Program-made: the position numbers and the translations under genes
The notes under the pieces: model-generated
What the model saw: only the letters and a program-made list of their open reading frames with translations
Databases searched by the model: none
What the model was told of the DNA's origin: nothing
Shown: positions 9,217 through 20,201 of the stretch, in pieces
Layout: each line of letters opens with the position of its first letter
Position numbering within the stretch: the first letter of the stretch is position 1
NCBI RefSeq assembly: GCF_014636475.1
Contig: NZ_BMEL01000001.1
Span: forward strand, 186,001-250,000
Length of the DNA: 64,000 bases
Direction of reading: 5' to 3'
Source of the DNA: Halobacillus andaensis
GTDB taxonomy: Bacteria; Bacillota; Bacilli; Bacillales; Halobacillaceae

Positions 9217-11544
9217 ATGTTAAAAAGCAAAACAAAATGGAAATTTACATATAATGATAGTGTAACCGATGGGTATTCCAATAGCCTTCAAGGAGTTTCT
9301 ACGTTAACCAGTCAATTGTTGAATAGAAGAGGGATTACCAAGCCCGAGGAAGTAAAACGATTCCTTCATCCATCTCAGGAAGACCTATACGACCCCTTTC
9401 TGCTAGATGGACTGTCAGAAGCTGTAGAGAGAGTACGAATAGCGATTGAGCGAAATGAGCACATTCTAGTATACGGTGACTATGATGCAGATGGTGTCAG
9501 CTCTACCACCGTGATGGTTGAAGCTTTAAGAGAAGCTGGTGCTATTTGTGACTATTATATTCCTAATCGCTTCACAGAGGGATATGGACCGAATGAAGCC
9601 GCTTTTCTCCAAGCTGCTCAAGATGGCTTTAGCGTAATTATTACGGTAGATAATGGAATTGCAGGGATTCATGAGGCAGATGTGGCCAAAGAAGCTGGAA
9701 TTGATTTAATCATCACTGATCACCACGAAGTTCAAGAAGCATTGCCTGATGCTTTTTCTATTATTCATCCAAAAACGTCCAATGATTATCCATTTAAAGA
9801 GTTAGCCGGCGTTGGTGTTGCTTTTAAGTTTGCACAAGCTCTTTTAGATGAGATACCTTATCATTTATTGGACATGGTGGCGATTGGTACAATTGCAGAC
9901 CTAGTACCATTAAAGGATGAAAATCGTGCGCTTGTTTTCTTAGGCCTACAAGCATTAAACCAAACTAAACGTGTAGGTTTCAAAGCCTTAAAAGAAGTAT
10001 GCAGTATAGACGGAGAGATTGAAGAAGAAACAGTGGGTTTTAGTATAGGCCCTCGTGTGAACGCGGTTGGCAGGCTTCAGGATGCTTCACCTGCCGTCGA
10101 TTTGTTTTTAACAGAAGATGTGTCTGAAGCGAGTCAGTTGGCAGAATTTATAAATGAGCTTAATCAAGAGAGACAAAAAATTGTCACGGAGATTGCTAAA
10201 GAAGCAGAGGAGCTATTAATAAGTGGAGATCAGCCTCTAGGGGAAGTCATTGTCGTAGCTAAAGAAGGATGGAATCCCGGCGTACTTGGAATCGTCGCAT
10301 CAAAATTAGTTCGTCAATTTGACCGTCCGGCGATCGTACTTGGAATTGATCCTGAGAAAAACCAGGCAAAAGGTTCAGCGAGGAGTATCGATGCTTTTGA
10401 TTTATTTCAAAACTGCATGGAAGTAAGGGACCAATTCATTCACTTTGGAGGTCATGCTCAAGCTGCCGGGATGACTTTGAATACAGAAAATATAGAGGAA
10501 GTACGACGTCAATTGTGTCAGAAAGCTCAGGAGAAATTATCTGATGATGATTATCAACAAGTACTGAACGTTGAGATGAATGTTGATATGGAAGAAGTTA
10601 CTCTCGAACAAATCCAAGAAATAAATAAACTCCGTCCCTTTGGTATGGGAAATCCTAAACCTCTTTTTCATATTAAAGAAAAAGCCAAAGAAATACGATT
10701 AATCGGCAGTAGACAAAATCACTTAAAGTTAATGTTTAAGAAAAATCAAAAGAAACTCGATGGCATTGCTTTTGGTATGGGAGATTTATATACTAGGATA
10801 TCCCCAGCTTCTGATCTTGAAGTCATAGGTGAACTAGGGATTAATGAATGGAATGGAAGAAAGAATGTACAAGTAATGATTAAGGATTTAAAAGTACAAA
10901 CTTGGCAATTGTTTGATTATAGAGGATCAAAGCACCTTGAGAAAAAACTTGGATTTCCTAACGATCAGCACGTTGTCGCTTTAACTTTTAATAATGCACA
11001 TAATGCTCCGCACGAATTACCGATTATTAATGGGGAAGAGATTGAAAGTTTTCAATCTTTTCCATTGCACGGGCTTGTACTATTAGATCTTCCGCCTAGT
11101 CTTGCTCAGTTATCTCAGGCCATTCAAAAATTAGCGCCTGACAACATTTACGCATGCTATCAGGTGGATGATAGTGCTTTCTTTACCTCATGGCCAACAA
11201 GAGATCATTTTAAATGGTTTTATGGTATGCTAATGAAGCGACACTCATTTGATTTAAATAAAGACCGGGAAAAGCTTTCAGCGCGTAAAGGATGGAACGG
11301 AAATATGATCAATTTTATTTCCCAGGTGTTTTTTGAGCTTGGTTTTGTTAAAATAAAAGATGGTCTTGTGACCATCGAGTCAAAGCCACAGCAAAAAGAT
11401 CTTTCGGAATCAACAATCTATCAAGAAAGAAAAGAGCAGTTAGCTGTAGAACAAGCTCTTTACTATTCTACTTATAAAGAATTAAAGGATTGGTTCGATC
11501 AGCAGCGTGAACCCATCAAGGAGGAAGTTTTTAATGGATTATAA
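9217..11544 (+). CDS. recJ: Single-stranded-DNA-specific exonuclease RecJ
   Basis: RecJ degrades single-stranded DNA 5' to 3' in recombination and mismatch or base-excision repair. The 775-residue product carries the DHH-family motifs: DYDADG at residues 88-93, DHH at 168-170 and GGHAQAAG from about 411. The Firmicute-type C-terminal extension is present. The ATG at 9217 follows AGGGGTGA; an upstream GTG at 9163 would add residues without similarity. The 3' end overlaps apt by 11 bases, which suggests coupled translation. Order lapA-recJ-apt-relA is that of B. subtilis yrvD-yrvE-apt-relA. Confidence 0.95.
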   Translation: MLKSKTKWKFTYNDSVTDGYSNSLQGVSTLTSQLLNRRGITKPEEVKRFLHPSQEDLYDPFLLDGLSEAVERVRIAIERNEHILVYGDYDADGVSSTTVMVEALREAGAICDYYIPNRFTEGYGPNEAAFLQAAQDGFSVIITVDNGIAGIHEADVAKEAGIDLIITDHHEVQEALPDAFSIIHPKTSNDYPFKELAGVGVAFKFAQALLDEIPYHLLDMVAIGTIADLVPLKDENRALVFLGLQALNQTKRVGFKALKEVCSIDGEIEEETVGFSIGPRVNAVGRLQDASPAVDLFLTEDVSEASQLAEFINELNQERQKIVTEIAKEAEELLISGDQPLGEVIVVAKEGWNPGVLGIVASKLVRQFDRPAIVLGIDPEKNQAKGSARSIDAFDLFQNCMEVRDQFIHFGGHAQAAGMTLNTENIEEVRRQLCQKAQEKLSDDDYQQVLNVEMNVDMEEVTLEQIQEINKLRPFGMGNPKPLFHIKEKAKEIRLIGSRQNHLKLMFKKNQKKLDGIAFGMGDLYTRISPASDLEVIGELGINEWNGRKNVQVMIKDLKVQTWQLFDYRGSKHLEKKLGFPNDQHVVALTFNNAHNAPHELPIINGEEIESFQSFPLHGLVLLDLPPSLAQLSQAIQKLAPDNIYACYQVDDSAFFTSWPTRDHFKWFYGMLMKRHSFDLNKDREKLSARKGWNGNMINFISQVFFELGFVKIKDGLVTIESKPQQKDLSESTIYQERKEQLAVEQALYYSTYKELKDWFDQQREPIKEEVFNGL

Positions 11545-12046
11545 ACAACATATTGCAATTGTAGAAGATTGGCCGAAGGAAGGCATTCGGTTTAAAGATA
11601 TTACACCGCTTATGGACAATGGAAAAGCATTTAAGTCTGCAGTTGATGAAATTGTAGAATATTCTCGTGATAAAGAAATTGATATAATTGTAGGACCTGA
11701 AGCGAGAGGCTTTATTGTTGGCTGTCCAGTTTCTTATGCTCTAGAGATTGGATTTGCCCCTGTCCGTAAAGAAGGGAAGCTGCCTAGAGAGACCATCAAA
11801 GTAGATTATGGCTTGGAATATGGAAAAGATGTACTTACGATTCATAAGGATGCAATTAAGCCCGGCCAGCGTGTACTTATTGTCGACGACCTATTAGCTA
11901 CAGGCGGTACTATAGAAGCGACCATCAACCTAGTAGAACAATTAGGCGGAGTTGTAGCTGGATGCGCTTTCCTTGTAGAATTAACTTACTTGGATGGCCG
12001 TGACAAGTTAGATGGTTATGATGTTCTAACGTTAATGCAATACTAA
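11534..12046 (+). CDS. apt: Adenine phosphoribosyltransferase
   Basis: Apt converts adenine and PRPP to AMP (purine salvage). The 170-residue protein matches the B. subtilis length and carries the PRPP-binding signature [13 protein letters not shown] at about residues 114-126, with GPEARGF near 56. The start at 11534 lies inside the end of recJ and has AAGGAGG at 11518-11524. A strong terminator follows, so apt probably ends the transcript even though relA comes next. Confidence 0.96.
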   Translation: MDYKQHIAIVEDWPKEGIRFKDITPLMDNGKAFKSAVDEIVEYSRDKEIDIIVGPEARGFIVGCPVSYALEIGFAPVRKEGKLPRETIKVDYGLEYGKDVLTIHKDAIKPGQRVLIVDDLLATGGTIEATINLVEQLGGVVAGCAFLVELTYLDGRDKLDGYDVLTLMQY

Positions 12047-12050
12047 GAGT

Positions 12051-12084
12051 AAAGAGTGCCCTAATCCAGGGCGCTCTTTGTTTT
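12051..12084 (+). terminator. Intrinsic terminator after apt
   Basis: A 12-pair stem with one G-T pair, AAAGAGTGCCCT (12051-12062) / AGGGCGCTCTTT (12068-12079), is followed by GTTTT. Confidence 0.85.
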
Positions 12085-12192
12085 AACCTTCCATTATTTA
12101 AACGTTTTTTCTTTACTTTTCATGAACTTTTTTTGATAATGAAACACAAACCATCACATTTTAAGGAAGCTTAGAGAAATCAGGGTGATCGA

Positions 12193-14394
12193 ATGGCGAA
12201 GGATAAAATTTTAACTGCCGAAGAAGTGATTGAGCAGGCTGGTCAATACATGAATGAGGACGATCTGGGGTTTATCCGCAGGGCTTTTGAGTATGCCAAT
12301 CAGGCTCATAGCGAGCAGTATCGTAAATCGGGAGAGCCTTATATCATTCATCCCATTCAAGTAGCGGGCATTCTCGTTAATTTGGAAATGGATCCCGAGA
12401 CAATCGCTGGCGGATTTCTTCACGACGTAGTAGAAGATACGGATTATACGTTAGAAGATATAGAAAAAGAGTTTGGTGAAGAAGTCTCCATGCTCGTTGA
12501 TGGCGTAACAAAGCTAGGAAAAATTAAATACAAATCGAAAGAAGCCCAGCAAGCTGAGAACCATAGAAAAATGTTTGTAGCTATGGCTAAAGACATGAGG
12601 GTTATTTTGATTAAGCTGGCTGATCGTCTGCACAATATGCGCACGCTTAAACATTTGCCATCCGAGAAGCAGCGGAGAATTTCTAATGAAACATTAGAAA
12701 TCTTTGCCCCACTCGCACACAGGCTCGGGATTTCCACCATTAAATGGGAACTTGAGGATACAGCTTTACGATATTTGAATCCTCAACAGTACTATCGAAT
12801 TGTACATTTAATGAAACAGAAGCGGAATGAAAGAGAATATTACATTGATGATGTTATGAATGAAATTAGAACTCAATTAAAGGATGTTAATATTGAGGCT
12901 GATTTGAATGGCAGACCAAAACATTTATACAGTATCTACCGTAAGATGGTGCTGCAAAATAAGCAGTTTAATGAAATTTATGACCTATTAGCTGTGCGGA
13001 TACTAGTTAATAGTATTAAAGACTGTTATGCCGTTCTTGGTATAATTCATACGTGCTGGAAGCCTATGCCAGGGCGTTTTAAAGATTATATAGCAATGCC
13101 GAAACCTAATCTTTATCAATCCTTGCATACCACTGTAATTGGACCAAAGGGAGATCCTCTTGAGGTTCAAATTCGAACACATGAAATGCACGTTGCAGAG
13201 TATGGTATCGCGGCTCATTGGGCCTACAAAGAAGGCAGACAGGCATCTTCCAATCACTCTTTCGAAGAGAAATTAACGTGGTTTAGAGAAATTCTAGATT
13301 CTCAAAGTGAAACACATGATGCTGAAGAATTCATGGAATCGTTAAAAGTGGACCTATTTTCGGATATGGTGTACGTTTTTACACCTAAAGGGGAAGTGGT
13401 AGAGCTTCCTTCAGGTTCCGTACCTATTGATTTTGCTTATCGAATCCATACAGAAGTCGGTAATCAAACCATAGGAGCAAAAGTGAACGGGAAAATGGAA
13501 CCGTTAGATTATAAGCTAAATACTGGTGACATTGTGGAAATGATGACTTCCAAACATTCTTACGGTCCTTCCAAAGATTGGATTAAACTGGCTCAAACCT
13601 CTCAAGCTAAAAATAAGATCAAACAATTCTTTAAACGTCAGCGCAAAGAAGAGAACATTGTTAAAGGTCGAGAATCGGTTGAACGTGAAATCCGAAACAT
13701 GGGCTTACAACCAAAACAAGTGTTTACTTCTGAGAATTTGGATCGCGTTTCTGAAAAATTCAACTTTGCAAATGAAGAAGACATGTTTGCGGCAGTAGGC
13801 TATCAAGGGATCACCGCTTCCCAAATAGCTACGCGTTTAACGGAGAAGCTGCGAAAACAAATCCAAAAAGAACAAGACCTAGAACAGACTTTAGCTGATG
13901 TGTCTACGACGGAAATTAAAACTTCTTCTTCAAGAGGTAAAAAGGATTCTGGAGTTCGTGTAGAAGGGGTAGATAACCTTCTTGTCCGCTTATCAAAATG
14001 CTGTAATCCCGTTCCGGGTGATGAAATTGTCGGTTATATTACTAAGGGGAGAGGTGTATCTGTTCATAGGGCAGATTGTCCAAATGTGCAAACCGAAGAA
14101 GCAGAAACTCGGCTCCTTCCAGTATATTGGGAAAAAGGACCAAGTGATACTAAACAATATCACGTTGACCTGGAAATTTGGGGTTATGATCGACGAGGTT
14201 TGCTCAACGAGGTGCTCCAGGCTGTTAATGAAACAAAAACAAACATAACAGCTGTTTCAGGAAGATCAGATCGCAATAAGATGGCGACTATTCATATTAC
14301 CATTCTCATTCAAAATACAGATCATTTAAGAAAAATTGTAGAGCGCATTAAACAAATTCATGATGTCTATACCGTGCGCCGAGTGATGCAATAA
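12193..14394 (+). CDS. relA: Bifunctional (p)ppGpp synthetase/hydrolase RelA/SpoT
   Basis: This 733-residue protein makes and degrades the alarmone (p)ppGpp. Domains in order: HD hydrolase with H77-D78 in HDVVEDTD; synthetase near 240-350 including [14 protein letters not shown] near 393-452 ([17 protein letters not shown]); a zinc-finger-like segment with [15 protein letters not shown]; and a C-terminal ACT domain from about 660. Both catalytic halves look intact, so it should be bifunctional like B. subtilis Rel (734 residues). The ATG at 12193 follows an AGGGTGA element. dtd begins 16 bases after the stop, and the two are probably co-transcribed. Confidence 0.97.
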   Translation: MAKDKILTAEEVIEQAGQYMNEDDLGFIRRAFEYANQAHSEQYRKSGEPYIIHPIQVAGILVNLEMDPETIAGGFLHDVVEDTDYTLEDIEKEFGEEVSMLVDGVTKLGKIKYKSKEAQQAENHRKMFVAMAKDMRVILIKLADRLHNMRTLKHLPSEKQRRISNETLEIFAPLAHRLGISTIKWELEDTALRYLNPQQYYRIVHLMKQKRNEREYYIDDVMNEIRTQLKDVNIEADLNGRPKHLYSIYRKMVLQNKQFNEIYDLLAVRILVNSIKDCYAVLGIIHTCWKPMPGRFKDYIAMPKPNLYQSLHTTVIGPKGDPLEVQIRTHEMHVAEYGIAAHWAYKEGRQASSNHSFEEKLTWFREILDSQSETHDAEEFMESLKVDLFSDMVYVFTPKGEVVELPSGSVPIDFAYRIHTEVGNQTIGAKVNGKMEPLDYKLNTGDIVEMMTSKHSYGPSKDWIKLAQTSQAKNKIKQFFKRQRKEENIVKGRESVEREIRNMGLQPKQVFTSENLDRVSEKFNFANEEDMFAAVGYQGITASQIATRLTEKLRKQIQKEQDLEQTLADVSTTEIKTSSSRGKKDSGVRVEGVDNLLVRLSKCCNPVPGDEIVGYITKGRGVSVHRADCPNVQTEEAETRLLPVYWEKGPSDTKQYHVDLEIWGYDRRGLLNEVLQAVNETKTNITAVSGRSDRNKMATIHITILIQNTDHLRKIVERIKQIHDVYTVRRVMQ

Positions 14395-14409
14395 ACGGAG
14401 GAATGAACA

Positions 14410-14856
14410 GTGAAAGCAGTGGTACAGCGTTCGGCTGAAGCAAGTGTAGTCGTACAAGAAGAAACTGTAGGGCAAATAAAGCACGGTCTCGTTATTTTAC
14501 TTGGCGTAACTCAAGATGATACGGAAGAAGATGCTCGTTATTTAGCATCTAAGATTCCTCACCTAAGAATTTTTGAAGACGAGGAAGAGAAAATGAACCT
14601 TTCGTTGAAAGATGTGGGAGGCCAAATGCTTTCGATTTCCCAATTTACGCTTTACGGAGATACCCGTAAAGGAAGAAGACCAAATTTTATGAAAGCAGCG
14701 AAACCAGAGCAGGCCAGCCAATTATATGAGAAATTCAATGAATTAGTAGAAAATGATGGAATTCATGTGGAAACGGGGCAGTTTGGAGAAATGATGGACG
14801 TCCGTCTAACCAATAGCGGCCCAGTCACTCTCATTGTGGATAGCAAAGAACGTTAA
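14410..14856 (+). CDS. dtd: D-aminoacyl-tRNA deacylase
   Basis: Dtd removes D-amino acids wrongly attached to tRNA. The 148-residue protein shows [17 protein letters not shown] from about residue 77 and [10 protein letters not shown] near 134, which contains the Gly-cis-Pro specificity motif. The start is GTG at 14410 with GGAGGA seven bases upstream. It follows relA closely, as yrvI does in B. subtilis, and ends at a bidirectional terminator shared with the convergent amidase gene. Confidence 0.95.
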   Translation: MKAVVQRSAEASVVVQEETVGQIKHGLVILLGVTQDDTEEDARYLASKIPHLRIFEDEEEKMNLSLKDVGGQMLSISQFTLYGDTRKGRRPNFMKAAKPEQASQLYEKFNELVENDGIHVETGQFGEMMDVRLTNSGPVTLIVDSKER

Positions 14857-14888
14857 AAAATCAAGGGATTCTATCCCTTGATTTTTTA
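14855..14888. terminator. Bidirectional terminator between dtd and the amidase gene
   Basis: A 15-pair stem AAAAAATCAAGGGAT (14855-14869) / ATCCCTTGATTTTTT has A and T runs on its flanks, so it can terminate on both strands. It overlaps the stop codon of the minus-strand gene. Confidence 0.9.
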
Positions 14889-16367
14889 TTTAAAGTATTG
14901 AATTAGGCCATTGGTAATCCCCTGGCTTGCTTTGTTTTGATAGCTTGAACTTTTCACTGTTTTTTCTTCACTTGCGTCAGAAATAAATCCAAGTTCAACC
15001 ATAATCGACGGTTTCTTGTTATATCGTATAACATGAAAATCACCATGACGTATCCCACGGTCGCGCAGACCAGTTGCTTGAGTAACACCGGACTGTACGT
15101 TTGAAGCTAACTTTCGCGTAGTAGAACTGTAAAAATAAGTGTTAATTCCAGTTGCCCTAATAGACTGGGGAACACTATTATAATGAACACTTATGAATGC
15201 GTCTCCCTTGGAAGCATTCGATAGGGCCGTCCGAGCTGAAAGCGATAAGTAAGAATCATTGGCACGAGTCATAACTACATCTGCGCCATTTCTTTCTAGC
15301 GTCGACTTAAGTTTTTGAGCGGTCTGCAAGGTAAGAGTTTTCTCATATGTTCCACTTCGCCCAATCGCTCCTGGATCAAACCCGCCGTGTCCGGCATCGA
15401 CAACAATTGTTTTACCGGAAAGGTTGGACGAGGAAACAGGTGTCGGAGTAGTTGAATTGTTCTCATCTACAATCCATCCCGCTACATAGGCATGGCTGTT
15501 TTTGTAAGAGATTTTATACCACTTACCTTCTTTACTAATTACATTGAATTGGTCGCCTTTATTTGCTCTTCCAAGGACCTTGTAATTCGTAGAAGGACCT
15601 GACCTTAAATTTGTAGCATTGTATTGCATTGTAACCTTTGTTTCTTTGTCAGCTTTAGGTTCTGAAGAAGAACTATTTTTCTTCGTTACAAGCCAGCCTG
15701 CTACCCAGCCCGTTTTACTTCCATCAAGTTTGATTTTGTACCAGCCTTGTTTCTCTTCTAGATATTCAAAGCTGCTTCCTTTTCTTACTTGTCTTAAGAT
15801 CGAACTGTTTGTCGTTGCTTTGCTTCTTACATTCAATACAGCTGTAGCCACGTTTACTTTGCCAAGTGATGTTTGGCTGCTATTGGAAGATTGGTTTCCG
15901 TTGTTCGATTGTTCGCTGTTGTATGTACTTAAATAATCCTTATGTACCCAACCCGAGGAACCTTTTGAACGATCAATTTTTATCCAATTTCCTGATTCAC
16001 TGACCTTGGTCACTTTTTCGTTTTTCATTAAGTAACCTCGGACAGCGGCAGTTAAACTGCCTTTTGAACGAACCCGTAAATAATCTACTTTAGATATCAC
16101 AGATTCGTCTTTCTTGATTTGAACGAGCCAATTAGCAACCCACCCTGTCTTATTGTTCCAATTGATCTTTACCCAGTCTCCTTTTTTATCAACGACTGAA
16201 TAGGACTCATTTTTTTGGACTTTGCCCAAAACGGAATCAGAAAGACTTGGACCTGACCTTACGTTTAAGTTATTCACTTGAACGTTTGCGGTATCAGCGT
16301 GAGCTGTAGCCGGCATAACCCAAATCAAACCAGCCAAAATAAATAATAATGCCAGCCAACCTTTCAT
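14886..16367 (-). CDS. yrvJ: N-acetylmuramoyl-L-alanine amidase with four SH3b repeats (YrvJ-like)
   Basis: This 493-residue secreted cell-wall hydrolase cleaves the bond between MurNAc and L-Ala. It has a signal peptide with a hydrophobic core and an ATAHA cleavage region. Four bacterial SH3 repeats follow (each with NVRS or NLRS and GWVA, GWVH or YVAG signatures), with a Ser/Asn-rich linker between repeats 2 and 3. A C-terminal Amidase_3 domain starts near residue 316: VVDAGHGGFDPG, ISVHYNS and MVELGFISD supply the zinc ligands and catalytic Glu. The start at 16367 has GGAGGTGG upstream; an in-frame ATG at 16409 would place that site inside the gene. B. subtilis yrvJ is in the same position. 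Two Spo0A-box-like sites lie upstream. Confidence 0.93.
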   Translation of the reverse strand: MKGWLALLFILAGLIWVMPATAHADTANVQVNNLNVRSGPSLSDSVLGKVQKNESYSVVDKKGDWVKINWNNKTGWVANWLVQIKKDESVISKVDYLRVRSKGSLTAAVRGYLMKNEKVTKVSESGNWIKIDRSKGSSGWVHKDYLSTYNSEQSNNGNQSSNSSQTSLGKVNVATAVLNVRSKATTNSSILRQVRKGSSFEYLEEKQGWYKIKLDGSKTGWVAGWLVTKKNSSSSEPKADKETKVTMQYNATNLRSGPSTNYKVLGRANKGDQFNVISKEGKWYKISYKNSHAYVAGWIVDENNSTTPTPVSSSNLSGKTIVVDAGHGGFDPGAIGRSGTYEKTLTLQTAQKLKSTLERNGADVVMTRANDSYLSLSARTALSNASKGDAFISVHYNSVPQSIRATGINTYFYSSTTRKLASNVQSGVTQATGLRDRGIRHGDFHVIRYNKKPSIMVELGFISDASEEKTVKSSSYQNKASQGITNGLIQYFK

Positions 16368-16409
16368 TTTTATGGATCCACCTCCAATATTTTGTAATGC
16401 ATATAACAT

Positions 16410-16447
16410 TTCGACAAAAAAGGTGATATACCTTTTTATTTCGTCAA
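16410..16447 (-). promoter_or_regulatory. Two Spo0A-box-like sites upstream of the amidase gene
   Basis: Read on the minus strand, TTGTCGAA (16410-16417) is a perfect 0A box and TTGACGAA (16440-16447) fits the looser TGNCGAA form. They are exactly 30 bases apart. Between them lies a small palindrome AAAAAGGT/ACCTTTTT. The sites could serve the amidase gene or the divergent hisS promoter. Confidence 0.4.
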
Positions 16448-16479
16448 AAAAATTAAAAAGGGAATTCTTTTTATTAAAC

Positions 16480-16509
16480 TTGACATAATGTTAGTAGAAA
16501 CCTTATGAT
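16480..16509 (+). promoter_or_regulatory. Sigma-A promoter of the hisS-aspS T-box leader
   Basis: A perfect TTGACA (16480-16485) is followed after 18 bases by TATGAT (16504-16509). Transcription would start near 16516, about 30 bases before stem I of the T-box. Confidence 0.75.
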
Positions 16510-16539
16510 AGTATCCATAATTCTAAATGAATCGATTAA

Positions 16540-16800
16540 ACCGATTAGGAAAAAAGTAGTTTGGTTTTTAGTGTAAACAGAGAGGGAATGCCTTTAGGCT
16601 GGGAGCATTTCTTACACGATCCAAATGAAAGACATTTCTTAGGTATTCTATTGAAACTTCGCTGAAGCAGTAAATGGGATCGTACACAGGCGTTAACTGT
16701 TTAAAGTGGAGGCTGACTTCAGTCTCAATTAGGGTGGCAACGCGGGATTAAACTCCCGTCCCTTTCTAATCATGATTAGAAAGGGACGGGAGTTTTTTAT
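16540..16800 (+). ncRNA. T-box riboswitch with an Asp (GAC) specifier, upstream of hisS-aspS
   Basis: The leader senses uncharged tRNA and permits read-through. Stem I base: TTAGGAAA (16545-16552) pairs with TTTCTTAG (16635-16642). The loop-E AGTA is at 16555-16558, and TTTGG (16560-16564) pairs with CCAAA (16621-16625). The specifier follows GAAA, as in the well-studied glyQS leader (GAAA then GGC), and here reads GAC (16631-16633), an aspartate codon. The AG-rich bulge is at 16580-16586. The T-box sequence AGGGTGGCAACGCGGG is at 16731-16746. The terminator is a near-perfect palindrome at 16751-16794 followed by six T residues; the antiterminator forms between the T-box and the 5' arm. Confidence 0.93.
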
Positions 16801-16836
16801 TGAAAAATTTTAGCTTTGGTTAAGGAGGAATTTAAA

Positions 16837-18114
16837 ATGAGAGCTCCTAGAGGAACTCAGGATATATTACCAGGCACGTCAGAAAAATGGCAGTATGTTG
16901 AAAAAAAGTTAACTGACATTTGTCGACGCTATAATTATAAAGAAATTCGCACTCCAATTTTTGAGCATACGGAATTATTTCAACGTGGCGTAGGGGATAG
17001 TACAGATATTGTCCAAAAAGAAATGTATACTTTTGAGGATCGTGGAGGACGCAGTATTACTCTTCGTCCAGAGGGCACAGCTTCTACAGTCAGATCTTTT
17101 GTTCAAAACAAGTTGTTCGGACTGCCTAACCAGCCGACAAAGTTATTTTACATTGGCCCCATGTTCCGGTACGAACGTCCACAGCAAGGGCGTTTAAGGC
17201 AATTTGTGCAATTTGGTATTGAAGCACTGGGAAGCGATGATCCTTCCGTTGATGCAGAAGTTATGGCTCTAGCTATGAATGCATACGAGGAACTTGGGTT
17301 GAAGTCGTTAAAACTAGTATTAAATAGTCTAGGAGATAAACAGAGCAGAGAAGATCATAAGAATGCTCTAGTTCAGCACTTTTCTCCTCATAAAGAAGAG
17401 CTATGTGCAGATTGCCAAGTTCGTCTAGATCAAAATCCTCTGCGAGTACTTGATTGTAAGAAGGACAAAGATCATCCTGCAATGGCGACAGCTCCTTCTA
17501 TACTAGATTACTTAAACGAGACGTCTCGTGAGTATTTTGAAAAAGTAAAAGCACATTTAGATGTTATGGGAATTGCCTATGAGGTCGACCCTAATCTGGT
17601 TCGTGGCTTAGATTACTATAATCACACTGCATTTGAAATTATGAGTGAGGCCGAAGGTTTTGGTGCGATTACTACATTAAGTGGAGGCGGACGTTATAAT
17701 GGCCTAGTTGAAGATATTGGCGGACCAGAAACCTCAGGGATTGGTTTTGCTATGAGCATTGAACGTTTACTAATGGCGCTTGAAGCAGAAGGTATTGAGC
17801 TGCCTATTGAAGATTCTTTAGATTGTTATATTGTTGCTTTAGGGGAACGAGCGGAGAAGGAAGCTGTTCGTTTAAGCTACCAGCTTAGGCAGGCTGGTGT
17901 TCAAGTAGATAAGGATTATTTGCAACGAAAGATGAAGGGCCAGTTTAAAGCAGCGGATCGTTTACATGCTAAATATGTTGTTGTTTTAGGTGAGCGGGAG
18001 ATCGAACAAGATGCGGTCTCCGTTAAAGATATGAAATCAGGAGAACAAATTGAATTACCATTGGATAAGATTATTGGCTTTTTAAACAAAAAGCTGGCAG
18101 GAGGGAACGAATAA
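16837..18114 (+). CDS. hisS: Histidyl-tRNA synthetase
   Basis: HisS charges tRNA-His. The 425-residue class II enzyme begins [13 protein letters not shown], shows motif 2 ([19 protein letters not shown]) near residue 110, the histidine-specific [15 protein letters not shown] near 254 and motif 3 ([15 protein letters not shown]) near 300, then an anticodon-binding domain. The ATG at 16837 has AAGGAGG upstream; an earlier in-frame start at 16816 would lie before that site. It shares one base with aspS (TAATG), so the pair is translationally coupled and under the T-box. Confidence 0.97.
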   Translation: MRAPRGTQDILPGTSEKWQYVEKKLTDICRRYNYKEIRTPIFEHTELFQRGVGDSTDIVQKEMYTFEDRGGRSITLRPEGTASTVRSFVQNKLFGLPNQPTKLFYIGPMFRYERPQQGRLRQFVQFGIEALGSDDPSVDAEVMALAMNAYEELGLKSLKLVLNSLGDKQSREDHKNALVQHFSPHKEELCADCQVRLDQNPLRVLDCKKDKDHPAMATAPSILDYLNETSREYFEKVKAHLDVMGIAYEVDPNLVRGLDYYNHTAFEIMSEAEGFGAITTLSGGGRYNGLVEDIGGPETSGIGFAMSIERLLMALEAEGIELPIEDSLDCYIVALGERAEKEAVRLSYQLRQAGVQVDKDYLQRKMKGQFKAADRLHAKYVVVLGEREIEQDAVSVKDMKSGEQIELPLDKIIGFLNKKLAGGNE

Positions 18115-19883
18115 TGGAACGAATACACTGTGGTACATTGCGGCCAGCAGATAAAGAAAAGAATGTGAAACTAAAAGGGTGGGTTCAAAAGCGCCGTGAC
18201 CTTGGGGGTTTAATTTTTATTGATTTAAGAGACCGCTCAGGGTTGGTGCAAATCGTATTTAACCCTGATGAATCTTCTGAAGCGTTAAAGACAGCAGAAG
18301 ACATCCGCAGTGAATATGTAATTGAAGTGATGGGAAAAGTCGTGATCCGAGATGAAAATACGATTAACCCAAACATGTCTACAGGAGAAATCGAAGTTCT
18401 TGTACATGACATTCAAGTCCTTAACAAAGCTAAAACCCCTCCATTTATGATAGAAGAAAATTCTGAAGTAGCTGAAGATATTCGGTTAAAATACCGATAT
18501 TTAGACTTAAGACGGAGAGAGATGCAAGAAACATTCAAGCTTCGTCATCAGACGACGCAGGTTATGCGTAATTTCCTTAACGATGAAGGATACCTTGAAA
18601 TGGAAACTCCTATGTTAACGAAAAGTACTCCTGAAGGTGCGCGAGACTATCTTGTTCCAAGTCGTGTGCATGAAGGTGAGTTTTATGCTCTTCCTCAATC
18701 GCCGCAGCTTTTTAAACAAATGCTCATGATGTCCGGTTTTGAGAAATATTATCAAATTGCACGTTGTTTCCGTGATGAAGACCTAAGAGCGGATCGCCAG
18801 CCAGAATTTACTCAAGTCGATATTGAAACGTCGTTTATGTCTAAAGAGGATATTATGGCTATGACTGAGAGAATGATGGCCAAAGTGATGAAAGAAGTGA
18901 AAGGAATTGACATTTCAACACCATTTCAACGCATGCCATACGATGAAGCGATGGAGCGATTCGGTTCTGATAAGCCTGACACTCGATTTGGATTAGAATT
19001 AATTACCCTTTCAGAAATTGTTAAAGATTCAGGGTTTAAAGTGTTTAGCGGAGCAGTAGCATCTGGCGGTAAAGTGAGCGGATTAAACGTAAAATCCCAA
19101 GCTGATGCTTTCTCTAGAAAAGACATCGACAAATTAACGGAAGATGTTAAAGTGTATGGGGCAAAAGGCCTGGCGTGGCTTAAAGTGAATGAAGGACAAT
19201 TAAACGGTCCAATTGCTAAATTCTTCTCCGAAGAAGAAGCTGCTCAGATAATGAGCGCGATGAACGCAGAAGAAGGAGATCTCCTATTATTTGTAGCGGA
19301 TAAAACTTCAGTAGTTTACGACAGTTTGGGAGCGCTGCGCCTTAAATTAGGTAAGAAGCTTGAGTTAATTGATCCGAATACATTTAATTTCTTATGGGTG
19401 ACGGACTGGCCGTTATTTGAATACGATGAAGATGAAGAAAGATTTTTTGCAGCACACCATCCGTTCACGATGCCTGCTGATGGTGATGTAAGCCAAATTA
19501 TTGATCATCCTCAGGAAGCAAGAGCTGAAGCTTATGATATTGTGTTAAACGGATATGAATTAGGCGGAGGATCTTTGCGTATATATGAAAAAGAAATGCA
19601 GGACCGCATGTTTGAAGCTTTAGGTTTCTCTAAAGAGGAAGCGGATGAACAATTTGGCTTTTTATTAGAAGCGTTAGAATATGGTACACCACCTCATGGA
19701 GGAATTGCATTAGGGTTTGACCGCTTCATCATGTTATTAGCGGGACGAACAAACTTGCGTGATACGATCCTATTTCCTAAAACCGCATCTGCTCAGGATC
19801 CATTAACAGATGCGCCTGGAAAAGTAAGTGAAGCCCAATTAGATGAGCTGAATCTGAAGCTAAAAAGAAAAAAACAGGACTGA
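18114..19883 (+). CDS. aspS: Aspartyl-tRNA synthetase
   Basis: AspS charges tRNA-Asp. The 589-residue bacterial-type class II enzyme has an N-terminal OB-fold ([19 protein letters not shown]), motif 2 with [19 protein letters not shown] near residue 218, the bacterial GAD insertion domain, and motif 3 [15 protein letters not shown] near 530. It is the second gene of the hisS-aspS operon, and its amino acid matches the T-box specifier codon. 6S RNA follows downstream, as in B. subtilis. Confidence 0.97.
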   Translation: MERIHCGTLRPADKEKNVKLKGWVQKRRDLGGLIFIDLRDRSGLVQIVFNPDESSEALKTAEDIRSEYVIEVMGKVVIRDENTINPNMSTGEIEVLVHDIQVLNKAKTPPFMIEENSEVAEDIRLKYRYLDLRRREMQETFKLRHQTTQVMRNFLNDEGYLEMETPMLTKSTPEGARDYLVPSRVHEGEFYALPQSPQLFKQMLMMSGFEKYYQIARCFRDEDLRADRQPEFTQVDIETSFMSKEDIMAMTERMMAKVMKEVKGIDISTPFQRMPYDEAMERFGSDKPDTRFGLELITLSEIVKDSGFKVFSGAVASGGKVSGLNVKSQADAFSRKDIDKLTEDVKVYGAKGLAWLKVNEGQLNGPIAKFFSEEEAAQIMSAMNAEEGDLLLFVADKTSVVYDSLGALRLKLGKKLELIDPNTFNFLWVTDWPLFEYDEDEERFFAAHHPFTMPADGDVSQIIDHPQEARAEAYDIVLNGYELGGGSLRIYEKEMQDRMFEALGFSKEEADEQFGFLLEALEYGTPPHGGIALGFDRFIMLLAGRTNLRDTILFPKTASAQDPLTDAPGKVSEAQLDELNLKLKRKKQD

Positions 19884-19912
19884 AGTAGGAGAGATTATCG
19901 TTATCTCCATGC

Positions 19913-19941
19913 TTGATTAGCAAAATAATTTATGCTATGAT
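19913..19941 (+). promoter_or_regulatory. Promoter of 6S RNA
   Basis: TTGATT (19913-19918) and TATGAT (19936-19941) are separated by 17 bases. The expected start near 19948 fits a 6S RNA of about 200 nucleotides. Confidence 0.65.
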
Positions 19942-19947
19942 TTGATT

Positions 19948-20153
19948 ACAAAATAACAAACCAATCCTGATGTGTACGTTGTTCGAATGTACGTTTTGAC
20001 CGAACATTTTTGAAACGGGAGCCTGCCGTCTTCACACGGAATGCACGCCTCTTTATTACATTCAGAGGACGCAAGAAATGTGAAGCAAGGCACCCACCTG
20101 CCTGGAGCGGGTTCAAAACTCATGATGCAACGGCACAATTGGGATTGGTTTTT
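19948..20153 (+). ncRNA. ssrS: 6S RNA (SsrS / BsrA type)
   Basis: 6S RNA binds the housekeeping sigma-A RNA polymerase and mimics an open promoter. The sequence holds features I recognise from Bacillus 6S-1: CCTGATGTGT near the 5' end, GAAACGGGAGCCTGCC, GGAATGCACGCC, GCAAGAAATG, GGCACCCACCTG and GGTTCAAAACTCATG. The closing stem CCAATCC (19961-19967) pairs with GGATTGG (20142-20148) and runs into six T residues, serving as terminator. The place directly after aspS is that of bsrA in B. subtilis. Exact ends are inferred from promoter and terminator. No protein gene lies in this 316-base gap. Confidence 0.9.
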
Positions 20154-20168
20154 TGTTTTATATGTGAA

Positions 20169-20201
20169 AGAAAGTGCGAGCTGATTAAGCTCGCACTTTC
20201 T
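20169..20201. terminator. Hairpin at the 3' end of rsfA
   Basis: A 14-pair stem AGAAAGTGCGAGCT (20169-20182) / AGCTCGCACTTTCT (20188-20201) has a five-base loop. T tracts are poor on both sides, so it may act as a backup terminator or stabilise the rsfA mRNA 3' end. Confidence 0.6.

Noticed and set aside
16615-16620. Adjacent CAC and GAT codons in the hisS T-box, a possible dual His/Asp specifier
   Set aside because: They fall in the upper part of stem I (TTACAC pairs with GTGTAA), not in the specifier loop; alignment with glyQS places GAC at 16631-16633 in the loop.
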